Below are positions 39,986 through 51,771 of a stretch of DNA of 64,000 nt, in pieces. Origin of the DNA: Mycoplana azooxidifex (GTDB lineage: Bacteria; Pseudomonadota; Alphaproteobacteria; Rhizobiales; Rhizobiaceae); NCBI RefSeq assembly GCF_014196765.1, contig NZ_JACIEE010000012.1, positions 105,627-169,626 of the forward strand, in the 5' to 3' direction. The position numbers and the translations under genes are program-made. A model generated the notes under the pieces. It was not told the DNA's origin and searched no databases. It worked only from the letters and a program-made list of their open reading frames with translations. The first letter of the stretch is position 1. Each line of letters opens with the position of its first letter.

Positions 39986-40573
39986 TCAAGCGTGCGTGAT
40001 CTTCGTGCCGAGCACGTTAAGGCATTCGCGCATGAACGCGGCAAGCCCAGTCCAGCCCTTGGCGGAGACCATGTTGCCGTCGACATAGGCTTCCGTCGGC
40101 TTTACGTCGATATAGATGCCGCCGACTGCCGTCACTTCCGGCTCGCAGGCGCCGAGGCCGGCGACTTTCTTACCCTGGAGGACGCCGGGCACGGCCATCA
40201 GGATCTGCACACCATGGCAGATCGTGAAGATCGGCTTGTCGGTCTCGTGGAAATGGCGGACCATGTCCTGGATGCGCTTGTCGGTGCGGATATACTCCGG
40301 GCCGCGGCCGCCCGCAGCATAGACAGCGTCGTATTCCTCGACGCGGACTTCGGAAAACGTCTTGTTGATGTCGGCATAGTGGCCGAGCTTTTCAGTATAG
40401 GTCTGGTCGCCTTCAAAATCGTGCAGCGACGTCTTGATGCGGTCTCCGGCCTTCTTGTCCGGGCAGATGACGTGGACCGTGTGGCCCACCGCTTCCATCC
40501 CCTGCTGGAACACGAAAATCTCGTACTCCTCGGTAAACTCGCCGGTCAGCATGAGGATCTTCTTGCCACTCAT
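39986..40573 (-). CDS. DJ-1/PfpI family protein
   Basis: Protein of 195 residues: KKILMLTGEFTEEYEIFVFQ at the N-terminus, EYDAVYAAGGRGPEYIRTD, and the nucleophile elbow IFTICHGVQILMA with Cys at about residue 117. Members include glyoxalases, deglycases, proteases and chaperones; the Glu near the N-terminus (EEYE) fits the catalytic pattern. It lies 61 bp after the sugar-binding protein gene and may belong to the same minus-strand operon, for instance detoxifying an aldehyde by-product. Confidence 0.82.
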   Translation of the reverse strand: MSGKKILMLTGEFTEEYEIFVFQQGMEAVGHTVHVICPDKKAGDRIKTSLHDFEGDQTYTEKLGHYADINKTFSEVRVEEYDAVYAAGGRGPEYIRTDKRIQDMVRHFHETDKPIFTICHGVQILMAVPGVLQGKKVAGLGACEPEVTAVGGIYIDVKPTEAYVDGNMVSAKGWTGLAAFMRECLNVLGTKITHA

Positions 40574-40634
40574 GTCATATCTCCTGTTGTCAATGATTGG
40601 GTGGTGCCCGGAATTGGCCGGGCACAGCTACGCA

Positions 40635-41603
40635 TTAGAATGGGGAGGCGGGGAAGTAGAACTGGTCGGCGTTCTCAGGCGTGATCAGCGGCGCGCCGAG
40701 TAGGAACGAGCCGCGTACCGGAGCCTGCCCACTGAACTGCGCGGCCGTCATGTACATCGCCGACTTGATCATCGACGGCGGGTATGGCGTTGAGATCGGC
40801 GTACGCTCGTTCTTCTCCTTCACCATCTCGATGACCTGCTTCATGCCGTTGCCGCCGAGCGCATATTTGATGTCCTTGCGCCCTGCGTTGTCGACCGCCT
40901 CCAGGACGCCGAGCAGCATGTCGTCGTCATTGGCCCAGACGGCATCGATCTTCGGGTATTTGGCAAGATAATCCTGCATCAGCGTGAAGGCTTCGTCCTG
41001 GTTCCAGTTGGCGTACTGGATGTCGAGGATCTTGATGTTGGACTTGGCGATGACGTCCGAGAAGCCCTTGATGCGTTCGTCGTCGATGACAGTGGGAATG
41101 CCCCGGAGGACGACGATCTGGCCCTCGCCACCGAGCTTGTCCACGAGCCAATGCGCCGTGTTGGCACCGACTGCGATGTTGTCGCCGGCAACATAAAGGT
41201 CCTGGACGTTCGGATCGGTGAGGCCGCGGTCGACAACGGAAATAAAGGTACCATTCTGCTTGATCTGCTCAACCGGCCCGGTCAGTTCCTCGGAGGTGAA
41301 GGGCAGGATAACCAGCGCGTCGAGCTTGCGGCTCGCGGCAAGATCCTCCAATGCAGAAACCTGCGCAGTTGCAGAGGATGCCGTCGAGAGAACGACATCA
41401 ATGTTCGGGAACGCTGCCTCTAGTTCCTTTTCGGCCTGCTCGGCGTGGTAGACGACACCGCCCGTCCATCCATGTGTCGCAGCCGGGATCGAAACGGCAA
41501 TCGTCACTTTCTTGTCTTCAGCCTGCGCGCTGCCAAGTGGCAGGGCCAGGGCCACTACGGTGGTCGACAACAGTAGACCGGTTTTCCGGATAATAGACTT
41601 CAT
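40635..41603 (-). CDS. Ribose-type ABC transporter substrate-binding protein
   Basis: Protein of 322 residues with a signal peptide (MKSIIRKTGLLLSTTVVALA, cleavage after SAQA). The periplasmic-binding-protein-like I fold is seen in KVTIAVSIPAATHGWTGGVV, SRKLDALVILPFTSEELTGP and KIDAVWANDDDMLLGVLEAV, as in RbsB. It captures a sugar, polyol or furanose-type ligand. The start at 41603 removes a long false upstream extension. Last component of the importer in this operon. Confidence 0.88.
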   Translation of the reverse strand: MKSIIRKTGLLLSTTVVALALPLGSAQAEDKKVTIAVSIPAATHGWTGGVVYHAEQAEKELEAAFPNIDVVLSTASSATAQVSALEDLAASRKLDALVILPFTSEELTGPVEQIKQNGTFISVVDRGLTDPNVQDLYVAGDNIAVGANTAHWLVDKLGGEGQIVVLRGIPTVIDDERIKGFSDVIAKSNIKILDIQYANWNQDEAFTLMQDYLAKYPKIDAVWANDDDMLLGVLEAVDNAGRKDIKYALGGNGMKQVIEMVKEKNERTPISTPYPPSMIKSAMYMTAAQFSGQAPVRGSFLLGAPLITPENADQFYFPASPF

Positions 41604-42593
41604 TTTCTCCTCCTTTGAAGTCAGTGCTGCTTTCAGCGGCTGGCAGTAAAGCGGTGCGCCAGCATGGCGATGATGATGATCGCGCCCTGCACGGCGGCGA
41701 CGAGGTATTCGGAGACCATGTCCGACAGGACCATGACGTTGGCGATGACCTCGAGAATGAGCGCACCTGCCACGGTGCCGCCGATGCGCCCCCGTCCGCC
41801 GCGAAGAACGGTGCCGCCGATCACGACCGCGGTAATGACCTGCAACTCCCATAGCTGCCCGGTCGTCGGCGTCGCCGCACCAAGACGCGGCACATAGCAG
41901 ATGGCCGCAACGGCGACGCAAACGCCCTGGATGACATAGGCGACCGTGCGGACACCCGCGACGTTGACGCCGGAAAAGCGTGCCACTTCCACATTGGATC
42001 CGGCCGAGGTCAGGCGGCGGCCATATTTGGTCTTGTAGAGCAGGAACGCGCCAAGCAGGACGACGACGAATGTGATGAGGACAGGATAGGGGATGCCGAA
42101 CAGGCTTCCGAAATAGACCGGCCGATAGGCCTCGCGCAGGCTGCGGTCGATCGGCAACGAGCCGCCATCCGTCATGAAGGTGATGAAGGCTCGAAAGATA
42201 CCCATCGTGCCAAGCGTTACGATGAACGGTTCTATTCGCCCGATCGTCACGATAAGCCCGTTGAAAAGGCCGCATAGCGCACCGACGACGAGAGCAAGGC
42301 CCGCCCCCATCGGAATGGCCCACGTCCCGAACGCCGGAGCGAGATGGTTCATCGCCATGATCATGATCCCGGTGACGAAGGCCATCATGGACCCTACCGA
42401 AAGGTCGAGTCCGCCGGACGAGATGACAAAGGTGGCTCCGACCGCGATGATTGCAATGAAAGCGCTACGCGTGATGACGTTGATCAGGTTCGCGGACGCA
42501 ACGAAATTGGAATTCACCATCGCTCCCATCAACACGATCACCGCAAGGGCAATGAAAGGCGCAAGGTCTGCCCAGCGGATGCGGCTTCCTTCG

Positions 42594-44182
<1,589 letters not shown>

Positions 44183-44186
<4 letters not shown>

Positions 44187-44875
44187 TCGAAAGCCGAAAG
44201 CAGCCGGTCGCGCGAACGTTCGATGTGGGTGCGCATGGCGTCGAATGCCGCCTGCGGATCACCGGACCGAAATGCGGCAAGCAAGTTCTCGTGCTCCTCG
44301 AGTGCCTCCTGCGTCACGCGCGTGTGAAACATCAGCCGGAAGATATGCAGATGGACATGCTGGTTCGACAGTGTGTTCCGGATCACGTCGTTTCCCGCGA
44401 TCTTGAGAATCGCGTCATGGAAATGCGCATCCGCACGGGCAAAGCGAGAATAGCGCGTGTTGCGATCGACGGGCGCCTCGCCGTTACCCATGTCCGCTGC
44501 GGAGTTTTCAAGCTGCTGGAGAGCTTCAGGGGTCATATTGACCGTTGCGAGCCTGGCAGCCTCGGGCTCGATCAGCAGGCGGAAAGCATAGAGGTCTTCG
44601 AATTGCTTCCTCGTCCATTGAGGAGCCGCGCTGTAGCCGACGAGATGCTCCTTGCGCACGAGACCTTCACGCTCGAGGCGGCTCAAGGCCTCGCGAATCG
44701 GCGTCTGAGAAACGCCGATTTCACGTGCGAGCACGTCGATCGGAATCCGGGCACCGGGCGCAATCTCCAGGGACATCAGCCGGTGGTAAATGTTGTCATA
44801 GACACCATCGACCACGCTGCTCGGGCGAAGGCTCGCCCCCCTGATTTCCCGTTCCGCCGCAAATGCCACTTTCAT
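44183..44875 (-). CDS. GntR family transcriptional regulator (FCD subfamily)
   Basis: Regulator of 230 residues: a winged HTH (RIPIDVLAREIGVSQTPIREAL, split as RIPIDVLAREIG and VSQTPIREALSRLEREGLV) followed by an FCD domain (RLLIEPEAARLATVN, FARADAHFHDAILKIAG, EEHENLLAAFRSGDPQAAFD). The start at 44875 is chosen; the frame further upstream reads the promoter and the opposite gene. First gene of the minus-strand importer operon, divergent from the Ldh/ADH/ALDH operon. Likely repressor of both. Confidence 0.88.
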
Positions 44876-44918
44876 TCTCCAGTTGCTTCTTGACACGTTG
44901 GCATTTGTTGCAAATAAG

Positions 44919-44957
44919 ATATCGTATGTCAAATACAATATCGTATATGATCCGATA
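44919..44957. promoter_or_regulatory. Candidate operator between divergent operons
   Basis: ATATCGTAT occurs twice, at 44919-44927 and 44938-44946 (19 bp apart), and a CGATA half-site follows at 44953, within the 94-bp gap between the GntR and Ldh genes. Direct and inverted arrangements of TATCG/CGATA fit a dimeric GntR repressor covering both promoters. Confidence 0.5.
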
Positions 44958-44969
44958 TAGGATTTAGAA

Positions 44970-45974
44970 ATGAAACTTGCGCCGGAACGGCTCCGGGGGC
45001 TGGCGACCGCTCTCCTCGAAGCAAGAGACGTACCTCCCACCAATGCTCTCCTCCAGACTGATCTCCTTCTGGAAGCTGAATTGCGCGGACTGCCTTCCCA
45101 TGGCTTGCAGCGGCTGCCGCTCATCCTTTCCCGACTGGACAAGGGGCTTGCCGATGCGCGGTCACGCGGAACCGGGACATGGCGCAGGCGGTCGTTTCTC
45201 AGCGTAGAAGGCGAACGCGGCCTCGGGCCGGTGGTGATGATGCACGCATTGCAAACCATGCGGCCCGTACTGGACGAGACGGGGATTGCCATCGCCGCGA
45301 TCCGCAATGCCAACCACATCGGCATGCTGGCCTACTACGCAGAGGCCGCGGCGAGGAACGGCGTGATTGGCATCGTCATGTCGACCAGCGAAGCGCTCGT
45401 TCATCCGTTCGGTGGAACACAGGCCATGCTGGGCACCAATCCCGTCGCCATCGGCATTCCATCCGGCGACCAGCCCTTCATGCTCGATCTTGCAACCAGT
45501 GTCGTTTCCATGGGCAAGATCAACAATCACGCAATGCGCGGGGCGCCTATTCCGTTCGGCTGGGCCGTGGACGCAGAAGGTCGGCCGACAACGGATCCAC
45601 AGGCGGCAAAGGCGGGGGCAATCGCCCCGTTCGGAGGCGCGAAAGGTTACGGACTCGGCCTTGCAATCGAACTTCTAGTTGCAGCACTTGCCGGTTCCGA
45701 TCTCGCCCCCGAGGTGCATGGAACACTCGACGCCATCCATACTGCCAACAAGGGCGACCTTCTCATCCTCATCGACGCGGCAGCAGGAGACGGCAACGTC
45801 CGCTCGCTTGCAACATATCTCGACTATTTGCGCAGGTCCCCTCCGTCCGATCCCGCAAGCCCGGTAGCCGTTCCAGGTGATGGCGCGCGCAAGCGCCGCG
45901 CCGCGACGGAACGCTCGGGAATAGAGCTGCCCCAACCGCTTCTGGAACACCTTTTGGCGCTCGAAGCCGCCTGA
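44970..45974 (+). CDS. Ldh2 family malate/lactate-type dehydrogenase
   Basis: Oxidoreductase of 334 residues in the malate/lactate/ureidoglycolate dehydrogenase-2 family: RLPLILSRLDKGLADARSRG, the NADH-side IAIAAIRNANHIGMLAYYAE with the catalytic His, IVMSTSEALVHPFGGTQAML and the C-terminal AIAPFGGAKGYGLGLAIELL. It reduces or oxidises 2-oxo/2-hydroxy acids. The final part (SPVAVPGDGARKRRAATERS) also fits. First gene of the plus-strand operon, 12 bp after the operator region. Confidence 0.88.
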   Translation: MKLAPERLRGLATALLEARDVPPTNALLQTDLLLEAELRGLPSHGLQRLPLILSRLDKGLADARSRGTGTWRRRSFLSVEGERGLGPVVMMHALQTMRPVLDETGIAIAAIRNANHIGMLAYYAEAAARNGVIGIVMSTSEALVHPFGGTQAMLGTNPVAIGIPSGDQPFMLDLATSVVSMGKINNHAMRGAPIPFGWAVDAEGRPTTDPQAAKAGAIAPFGGAKGYGLGLAIELLVAALAGSDLAPEVHGTLDAIHTANKGDLLILIDAAAGDGNVRSLATYLDYLRRSPPSDPASPVAVPGDGARKRRAATERSGIELPQPLLEHLLALEAA

Positions 45975-45994
45975 ATTATCGGAGGAGACACGGA

Positions 45995-47194
45995 ATGAAC
46001 CTTTTCGGCACATTGAGAGCGCCGCGCGAACTGCTCTTCGGTGCGGGGCAGCGGCATGCCCTTGGGGGCATCGCCGCGAGGCTCGGCCGGCGCGCACTGA
46101 TCATCACGGATACGCGCCTTACCGCGGATGCCGATTTCCTCGCGCTCGTCCGGCAGCTCGAAGGCGCCGGTATCGCGGTGAGGGTCGATAGCTCCACCCT
46201 CCCGGACGTACCCGTCGACTCCGCCGTAAACAGCGCGGACGATGCCCGAAACTTCGCCCCGGACCTTGTCATCGGCGTCGGTGGCGGCTCCTGCCTCGAC
46301 ATGGCAAAATGCGTGGCTCTGCTTCTTACCCATGGCGGGCGACCGCAGGATTACTACGGCGAGCACACCGTGCCCGGACCCGTGATGCCATTGATAGCAA
46401 TTCCCACCACCGCCGGCACGGGCTCGGAAGTGACGCCTGTCGCCGTGCTTTCCGATGCCCAACGAAGCCTGAAGGTCGGCATTTCAAGCCCGTATCTCAT
46501 TCCGACCGTCTCTGTCTGCGACCCGGACCTCACCCTGTCCTGCCCGCCCGCGCTTACGGCAATTGCGGGAGCCGATGCGTTGACCCATGCGCTGGAAGCC
46601 CTCACTGCGATCCGCCGCGATCCCGTTCCCGGTATCGCGCAACAGCGCGTCTTCGTCGGCAAGAACGAACTGTCCGATCACTTCGCGCTCAGCGCCATCG
46701 CACTGCTCTGGCCGGGACTGGAAGCGGCATACAGGGATGGCGCCGACCGCGCGGCGCGCGAAAAGGTCATGCTTGGTGCAACACTGGCAGGGCTAGCCTT
46801 CGGCGTGGCCGGCACCGCCGCCGCACACGCCATCCAGTATCCCGTTGGAGCTCTCACCAACACTGCCCACGGCCTCGGCGTCGCCTGCCTCATGCCTTAT
46901 GTCATGACATGGAACGCACCGGTCATCCGCGGCGAGCTTGCCAGGATAGCGCAAGTAGCCGGACTGGGAGGACCGGATGACGTCATCCCGGCCCTCGTCT
47001 CCCTCCTTGCACGGATCGGCATTCCCGCCACGCTCCGCGATCTCGGTCTCGGCGAAGACCGGATCGACTGGGTGGCGGAGCAAAGTTCCGGCATTACGCG
47101 CCTGATCCAAAACAACCCCCGCCCCCTGGCCCCGCACGAAATGCGCAACCTCGTCGCCGCGGCCTATCGCGGCGATCGGGCCAGCCTGAACTGA
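45995..47194 (+). CDS. Iron-containing alcohol dehydrogenase
   Basis: Group III metal-dependent alcohol dehydrogenase, 399 residues: N-terminal GAGQRHALGGIAARLGRRAL, nucleotide loop DLVIGVGGGSCLDMAKCVAL, IAIPTTAGTGSEVTPVAVLS, the metal-ligand Asp and His in AIAGADALTHALEAL, and the distal His in ALTNTAHGLGVACLMPYVM. It probably converts an alcohol or 2-hydroxy compound to an aldehyde for the next enzyme. It begins 20 bp after the Ldh gene, behind a GGAGGAGA ribosome site. Confidence 0.9.
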   Translation: MNLFGTLRAPRELLFGAGQRHALGGIAARLGRRALIITDTRLTADADFLALVRQLEGAGIAVRVDSSTLPDVPVDSAVNSADDARNFAPDLVIGVGGGSCLDMAKCVALLLTHGGRPQDYYGEHTVPGPVMPLIAIPTTAGTGSEVTPVAVLSDAQRSLKVGISSPYLIPTVSVCDPDLTLSCPPALTAIAGADALTHALEALTAIRRDPVPGIAQQRVFVGKNELSDHFALSAIALLWPGLEAAYRDGADRAAREKVMLGATLAGLAFGVAGTAAAHAIQYPVGALTNTAHGLGVACLMPYVMTWNAPVIRGELARIAQVAGLGGPDDVIPALVSLLARIGIPATLRDLGLGEDRIDWVAEQSSGITRLIQNNPRPLAPHEMRNLVAAAYRGDRASLN

Positions 47195-47213
47195 GCTGAA
47201 AAGGATTCCGACC

Positions 47214-48677
47214 ATGACGTTCCACGCCAAGATCACCGGTTATGCTAATCCTGCCCTTCATGCCGAGGGCCTTTACATCGATGGCAAATGGCACAAGGGC
47301 AGCAGCATAGCCGTGATGGATCCCTCCACGGGCGGAAGGCTGGCCGAAGTTGCGGACGCCTCCGTCGAGGATGCGATGCGCGCCATCGATGCGGCAGAGG
47401 CCGCGGCCTCCGGATGGCGTGCCACGCCTGCCCGACAACGCTCGGAAATCCTGCGCCGCTGGTTCCAGCTCATGACCGAGCACGCTGAGGAACTCGCCAC
47501 GCTCATCGCGCTGGAAAACGGCAAGGCCCTGCCTGACGCACGCGGCGAAGTGGCCTATGCTGCCGAGTTCTTCCGCTGGTATGCGGAAGAGGCGACGCGC
47601 ATTCCCGGCGAATACCGGCATACGCCTTCCGGCTCGCACCACATCCTCGTCGACCACGAACCGATCGGCATTTCCGTCCTGATCACACCCTGGAACTTTC
47701 CCGCCGCCATGGCCACCCGCAAGATCGGCCCGGCCCTTGCGGCCGGCTGCACGGTAATCCTGAAGCCTGCCTCAGAAACACCACTAACCGCCTACGCCAT
47801 GGCGCGCCTTGGCGAGGAGGCCGGCGTGCCGGCGGGCGTCGTCAACGTTCTGACCACGAGCAATCCAAGTGCGGTGACAAATGCCATGCTTGCCGATCCA
47901 CGCGTGCGAAAACTCTCCTTCACCGGCTCGACCGGCGTCGGCCGCACCCTTCTCGCAGAGGCCGCCAAGTCGGTCGTCAATTGCTCGATGGAGCTCGGCG
48001 GCAATGCGCCCTTCCTGGTCTTCGACGACGCCGACCTCGAGGCTGCACTCGACGGCGCCATGGTTGCGAAGATGCGCAATGCCGGCGAGGCCTGCACCGC
48101 CGCAAACCGCTTCTACGTCCAGTCAGGAATCCACGACGCCTTCGTCGACGGGCTAACGGCCCGCATGGCGGCTCTGAAGATCGGCCCCGGCTATGACCCC
48201 GCCACGCAATGCGGGCCGATGATCACGCAGAATGCCGTGCGCAAGATTGATCGGCTGGTCTCGGATGCGGTCGCAGCCGGGGCGCGAGCGACGACCGGCG
48301 GGAAGCCGCTTTCGGAGAACGGCTACTTCTTTCCCCCGACCGTGCTCGAAAACGTCCCACCCAATGCGGCGATCGCCCGCGAGGAGATCTTCGGGCCCGT
48401 GGCGCCCGTCTACAGGTTCGAAAGCGAAGAGGAGGCCATACGCCTTGCGAACGACACCGAGTATGGTCTCGCGGCCTATGTCTACACGCAGGACATGAGA
48501 CGCGCGATGCGGGTCGGCAAGCATCTCGAAACGGGAATGCTCGGCATCAACAGGGGGCTGATCTCTGATCCGGCCGCGCCTTTCGGCGGCGTCAAGCAAA
48601 GCGGCCTCGGTCGCGAGGGCGGCGTGACAGGTATTCTCGAATTCATGGAGGCAAAGTATTACGCAATCGCTTACTGA
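47214..48677 (+). CDS. NAD-dependent aldehyde dehydrogenase (succinate-semialdehyde dehydrogenase-like)
   Basis: Protein of 487 residues. SSADH/GabD-like features: ITPWNFPAAMATRKIGPALA, FTGSTGVGRTLLAEAAKSV, the general base in MELGGNAPFLVFDDADLEAA, the nucleophile in NAGEACTAANRFYVQSG and EEIFGPVAPVYRFESEEEAI. The C-terminal PAAPFGGVKQSGLGREGG is typical. It oxidises a semialdehyde formed by the preceding alcohol dehydrogenase, delivering an acid to central metabolism. Confidence 0.9.
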   Translation: MTFHAKITGYANPALHAEGLYIDGKWHKGSSIAVMDPSTGGRLAEVADASVEDAMRAIDAAEAAASGWRATPARQRSEILRRWFQLMTEHAEELATLIALENGKALPDARGEVAYAAEFFRWYAEEATRIPGEYRHTPSGSHHILVDHEPIGISVLITPWNFPAAMATRKIGPALAAGCTVILKPASETPLTAYAMARLGEEAGVPAGVVNVLTTSNPSAVTNAMLADPRVRKLSFTGSTGVGRTLLAEAAKSVVNCSMELGGNAPFLVFDDADLEAALDGAMVAKMRNAGEACTAANRFYVQSGIHDAFVDGLTARMAALKIGPGYDPATQCGPMITQNAVRKIDRLVSDAVAAGARATTGGKPLSENGYFFPPTVLENVPPNAAIAREEIFGPVAPVYRFESEEEAIRLANDTEYGLAAYVYTQDMRRAMRVGKHLETGMLGINRGLISDPAAPFGGVKQSGLGREGGVTGILEFMEAKYYAIAY

Positions 48678-48692
48678 CCGGAGGAGACAGAA

Positions 48693-49532
48693 ATGACGTT
48701 ACAGGATCCCTACCGTATTCGCGACTTCGTACCCGACTTCGACGCGATTGCCGCCGAGTTTGCAGAACGGAGCCGCGCGATGTCCGCCACGACCAACACC
48801 CTGGCGAACCTGCGATATGGGCCGCGTGCCCGGGAAGTCCTGGACGTCATTCTGCCGGCCCATCCTGGGGGAGGAGCGCCGTTGCACGTGTTCGTGCATG
48901 GCGGCTACTGGCGTTCCGGCGAAAAGGAAAACTATCGCTTCGTGGCCGCCCCGGTCCTGGAGGCCGGCGGCGTCGCTGCCCTCGTTGAATACGATCTAAT
49001 GCCCGGCCAGCGGCTCGGTGTACTGGTCGATCAGGTAAGGCGTTCGGTGCTCTGGCTCCAGGCGCATGCACGCGATTTCGGCGCCGACCCGAAAAAAATC
49101 ACTGTCAGCGGCCATTCGGCCGGCGCGCATCTTGCGTCTTTCCTCGCCGCAGTTGGGCTAGAAGAGACAGAAACGCCTTCTCTGCCCGCCGTACAGGGCC
49201 TCCTGCTCGTGAGCGGCGTCTATGATCTCGCGGAAATCCCGTACAGCTTCCTGCGCGACGAAGCTGAAATGACGGCAGCAGAGGCGGCAGCCTGGTCACC
49301 GTTGACAGCGAGTCACCTCTCATCTCCTCGACGGATCATTGCATTCGGTGCGGAGGAAACTTCACCCTTCCACACACAGGCGTCCGCCTTGGACGCAGAG
49401 CTCAAAGCTCAGATGAGCGCCTCGGAATTGCTGCCAGTGCCAAGTCTCAACCATATGAGCATAGTCTTGGATCTCGCAAACCCTGACGGCCACTTGGGAG
49501 CTCGTGTCGCGGAAATGGTCTCATGGAGCTAA
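48693..49532 (+). CDS. Alpha/beta hydrolase (HGGxW, kynurenine formamidase-like)
   Basis: Protein of 279 residues. The oxyanion motif HVFVHGGYWRSGEK near residue 70, the nucleophile elbow ITVSGHSAGAHLASF and a late acid/His pair (FGAEETSPF; LNHMSIVLDLAN) match the HGGxW subgroup that includes arylformamidases. It would hydrolyse an ester, lactone or formamide in the operon's pathway. Last of four genes with short spacings, so presumably co-regulated by the divergent GntR protein. Confidence 0.82.
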   Translation: MTLQDPYRIRDFVPDFDAIAAEFAERSRAMSATTNTLANLRYGPRAREVLDVILPAHPGGGAPLHVFVHGGYWRSGEKENYRFVAAPVLEAGGVAALVEYDLMPGQRLGVLVDQVRRSVLWLQAHARDFGADPKKITVSGHSAGAHLASFLAAVGLEETETPSLPAVQGLLLVSGVYDLAEIPYSFLRDEAEMTAAEAAAWSPLTASHLSSPRRIIAFGAEETSPFHTQASALDAELKAQMSASELLPVPSLNHMSIVLDLANPDGHLGARVAEMVSWS

Positions 49533-49543
49533 CGCTTATTCGG

Positions 49544-49562
49544 TCTTGAAAGGATTCGAACC
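49544..49562. repeat. tRNA T-arm-like 19-mer, second copy
   Basis: TCTTGAAAGGATTCGAACC differs at one base from 1996-2014. It is not part of an intact tRNA. Confidence 0.4.
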
Positions 49563-49658
49563 CACGGCACCTCATCTTTTATCGGACTTTCTGCAGCAAT
49601 TTCTGCGCTTTAGAAACAAAAGGGAGCGGACTCCACCGGAATTATCGATGAGTTTCGT

Positions 49659-50449
<791 letters not shown>

Positions 50450-50479
50450 GGGAAACTCCTATTTGCACGCATTCATATA

Positions 50480-50528
50480 GCGTAACGACATCATCTTTAC
50501 AAGCATCGTAAAGATGATGTCGTTACGC
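50480..50528. promoter_or_regulatory. 21-bp perfect palindrome upstream of the toxin-antitoxin pair
   Basis: Arms 50480-50500 and 50508-50528 are exact reverse complements (starting GCGTAACGACATCATC) around the loop AAGCATC. Its size and place fit an autoregulatory operator for the RHH antitoxin, or a strong hairpin between the TA locus and the adjacent IS30 fragment. Confidence 0.75.
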
Positions 50529-50653
50529 ATTTCGGGACGGCACAGGCCAGTTCCCTTAGATAGATTACGCAATTAATTAATGTAGCCGGGCACATTCTAT
50601 TTCCAAGTGCGACATGCCAATAATTTCAATGACTTCCCCTTGGAGATTTTGAC

Positions 50654-50902
50654 ATGTCCCGATGCTATTCGCAATTGACCCTCGCCGATCGGCGCCGCCT
50701 GCATCGCCTGGTCCAGCGCAAGGTTCCGATCAACGAGATGGCGTGCCAACTCGGTCGACACCGATCGACCATCTATCGCGAGATCAGGCGCAATACGTTT
50801 CGCGATCACGAGCTTCCAGACTACGACGGCTATTACAGTAGCCGTTCTTCCCCATCCGTTGAACAGCTTGCTCTTGACTTTGCTAGCCGTCCCGGAACTT
50901 GA
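50654..50902 (+). mobile_element. IS30 family transposase, 5' fragment
   Basis: The first 65 or so codons match IS30 transposases: MSRCYSQLTLADRRRLHRLV, the HTH NEMACQLGRHRSTIYREIRR and DHELPDYDGYY. After about 50840 the homology stops; the DDE catalytic domain is absent. A truncated, inactive insertion sequence. Confidence 0.8.
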
Positions 50903-51069
50903 AGGTGGCAACCGCGCGCCGCAGGTGTTCGGCTTCCTCCTCGCTGAATCACGCGCAGCCGACGGCAACCTTCATCACGGATCCTTGAAACATGTAGGGA
51001 CCCAAGTGTCTTGCCCAGCACCACCTCAAATTCAGGCCTAGGGTACGCGACCTTCTTCTTGCACTTCAT
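50883..51069 (-). pseudogene. dnaE2: dnaE2 (error-prone DNA polymerase) remnant
   Basis: Short piece of a DnaE2/ImuC-like polymerase in two frames with stops: YPRPEFEVVLGKTLG, then MFQGSVMKVAVGCA, stop, FSEEEAEHLRRAVATFKF. In DnaE2 these lie together as VLGKTLGVPLFQEQAM... and RRAMATFK. The rest of the gene is missing. It abuts the IS30 fragment. Confidence 0.65.
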
Positions 51070-51094
51070 CTTCCCCCCCGGCAGTAAGGTCGTG

Positions 51095-51696
51095 TTAACC
51101 GTCGAACTTGACCAAGTCCTTAAAGATCAGCGGCCCCCAGATGTTTCCGCGAGCCCGCACGAGTAGCCCGCCGTCCGACAGCCCGCCGAGGTTTATCGGC
51201 GAGAAGCCGAGGTTCTTCGCAAGTGAACCGATCTCCGTCCAGGCGGCGTCACTGTCACTAGACAGGAACACCACTCTCCTGCCACCTTCACCGCAGGGTC
51301 CTGGGCAAGGACTGACGCGGCCAGATGATTGAAGCCCTTGACGAGCCTCGCGCCGGAGAACGCCCATGCCACGAATTTCGAAGATGGCTGCCCGCTCAGT
51401 TCTTCCGGAGGCACTCCGTGGGCGTTCGTCACGTCGACCACGGTCTTTCCCTGCCAACTGGGCAGTGCCTTCGCAACATCTTGGATCGCCTCGAAACGGA
51501 CCGCCAGAAACACTATGTCCGCCTTGATAGCTTCCGTGAGTGTCTTGGGGGCGATCTCGGGGCCGATTGCGGCCGCATCGGCCTTAAAGCGTTCCGGCTC
51601 GCGAGTGGTGGCGACGGATACTTCGATGCCGTTACGGGCGAATGCCTTGGCCAGAGCCTGACCGATATTGCCGAAGCCGATGATTGCGTAGCTCAT
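51095..51696 (-). pseudogene. NADPH-dependent F420-reductase-like protein, frameshifted
   Basis: NAD(P)-binding protein of the F420-dependent NADP reductase family: MSYAIIGFGNIGQALAKAFA, DIVFLAVRFEAIQDVAKALP and VVDVTNAHGVPPEELSGQPS. After AQDPAVK one G is missing (around 51285), and the remainder (GGRRVVFLSSDSDAAWTEIG, NLGGLSDGGLLVRARGNIWG) is in another frame to a stop at 51095. Repairing one base would give a normal roughly 200-residue protein. It is upstream-adjacent to an SDR gene. A related fragment is at 54309. Confidence 0.75.
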
Positions 51697-51771
51697 GAGT
51701 ATTCTCCTTGGGTTTACCGCCCACCAGGCGCTTCGAACGATCGAACGGAGCGCCTTGGTGGGCGGAGTGCA

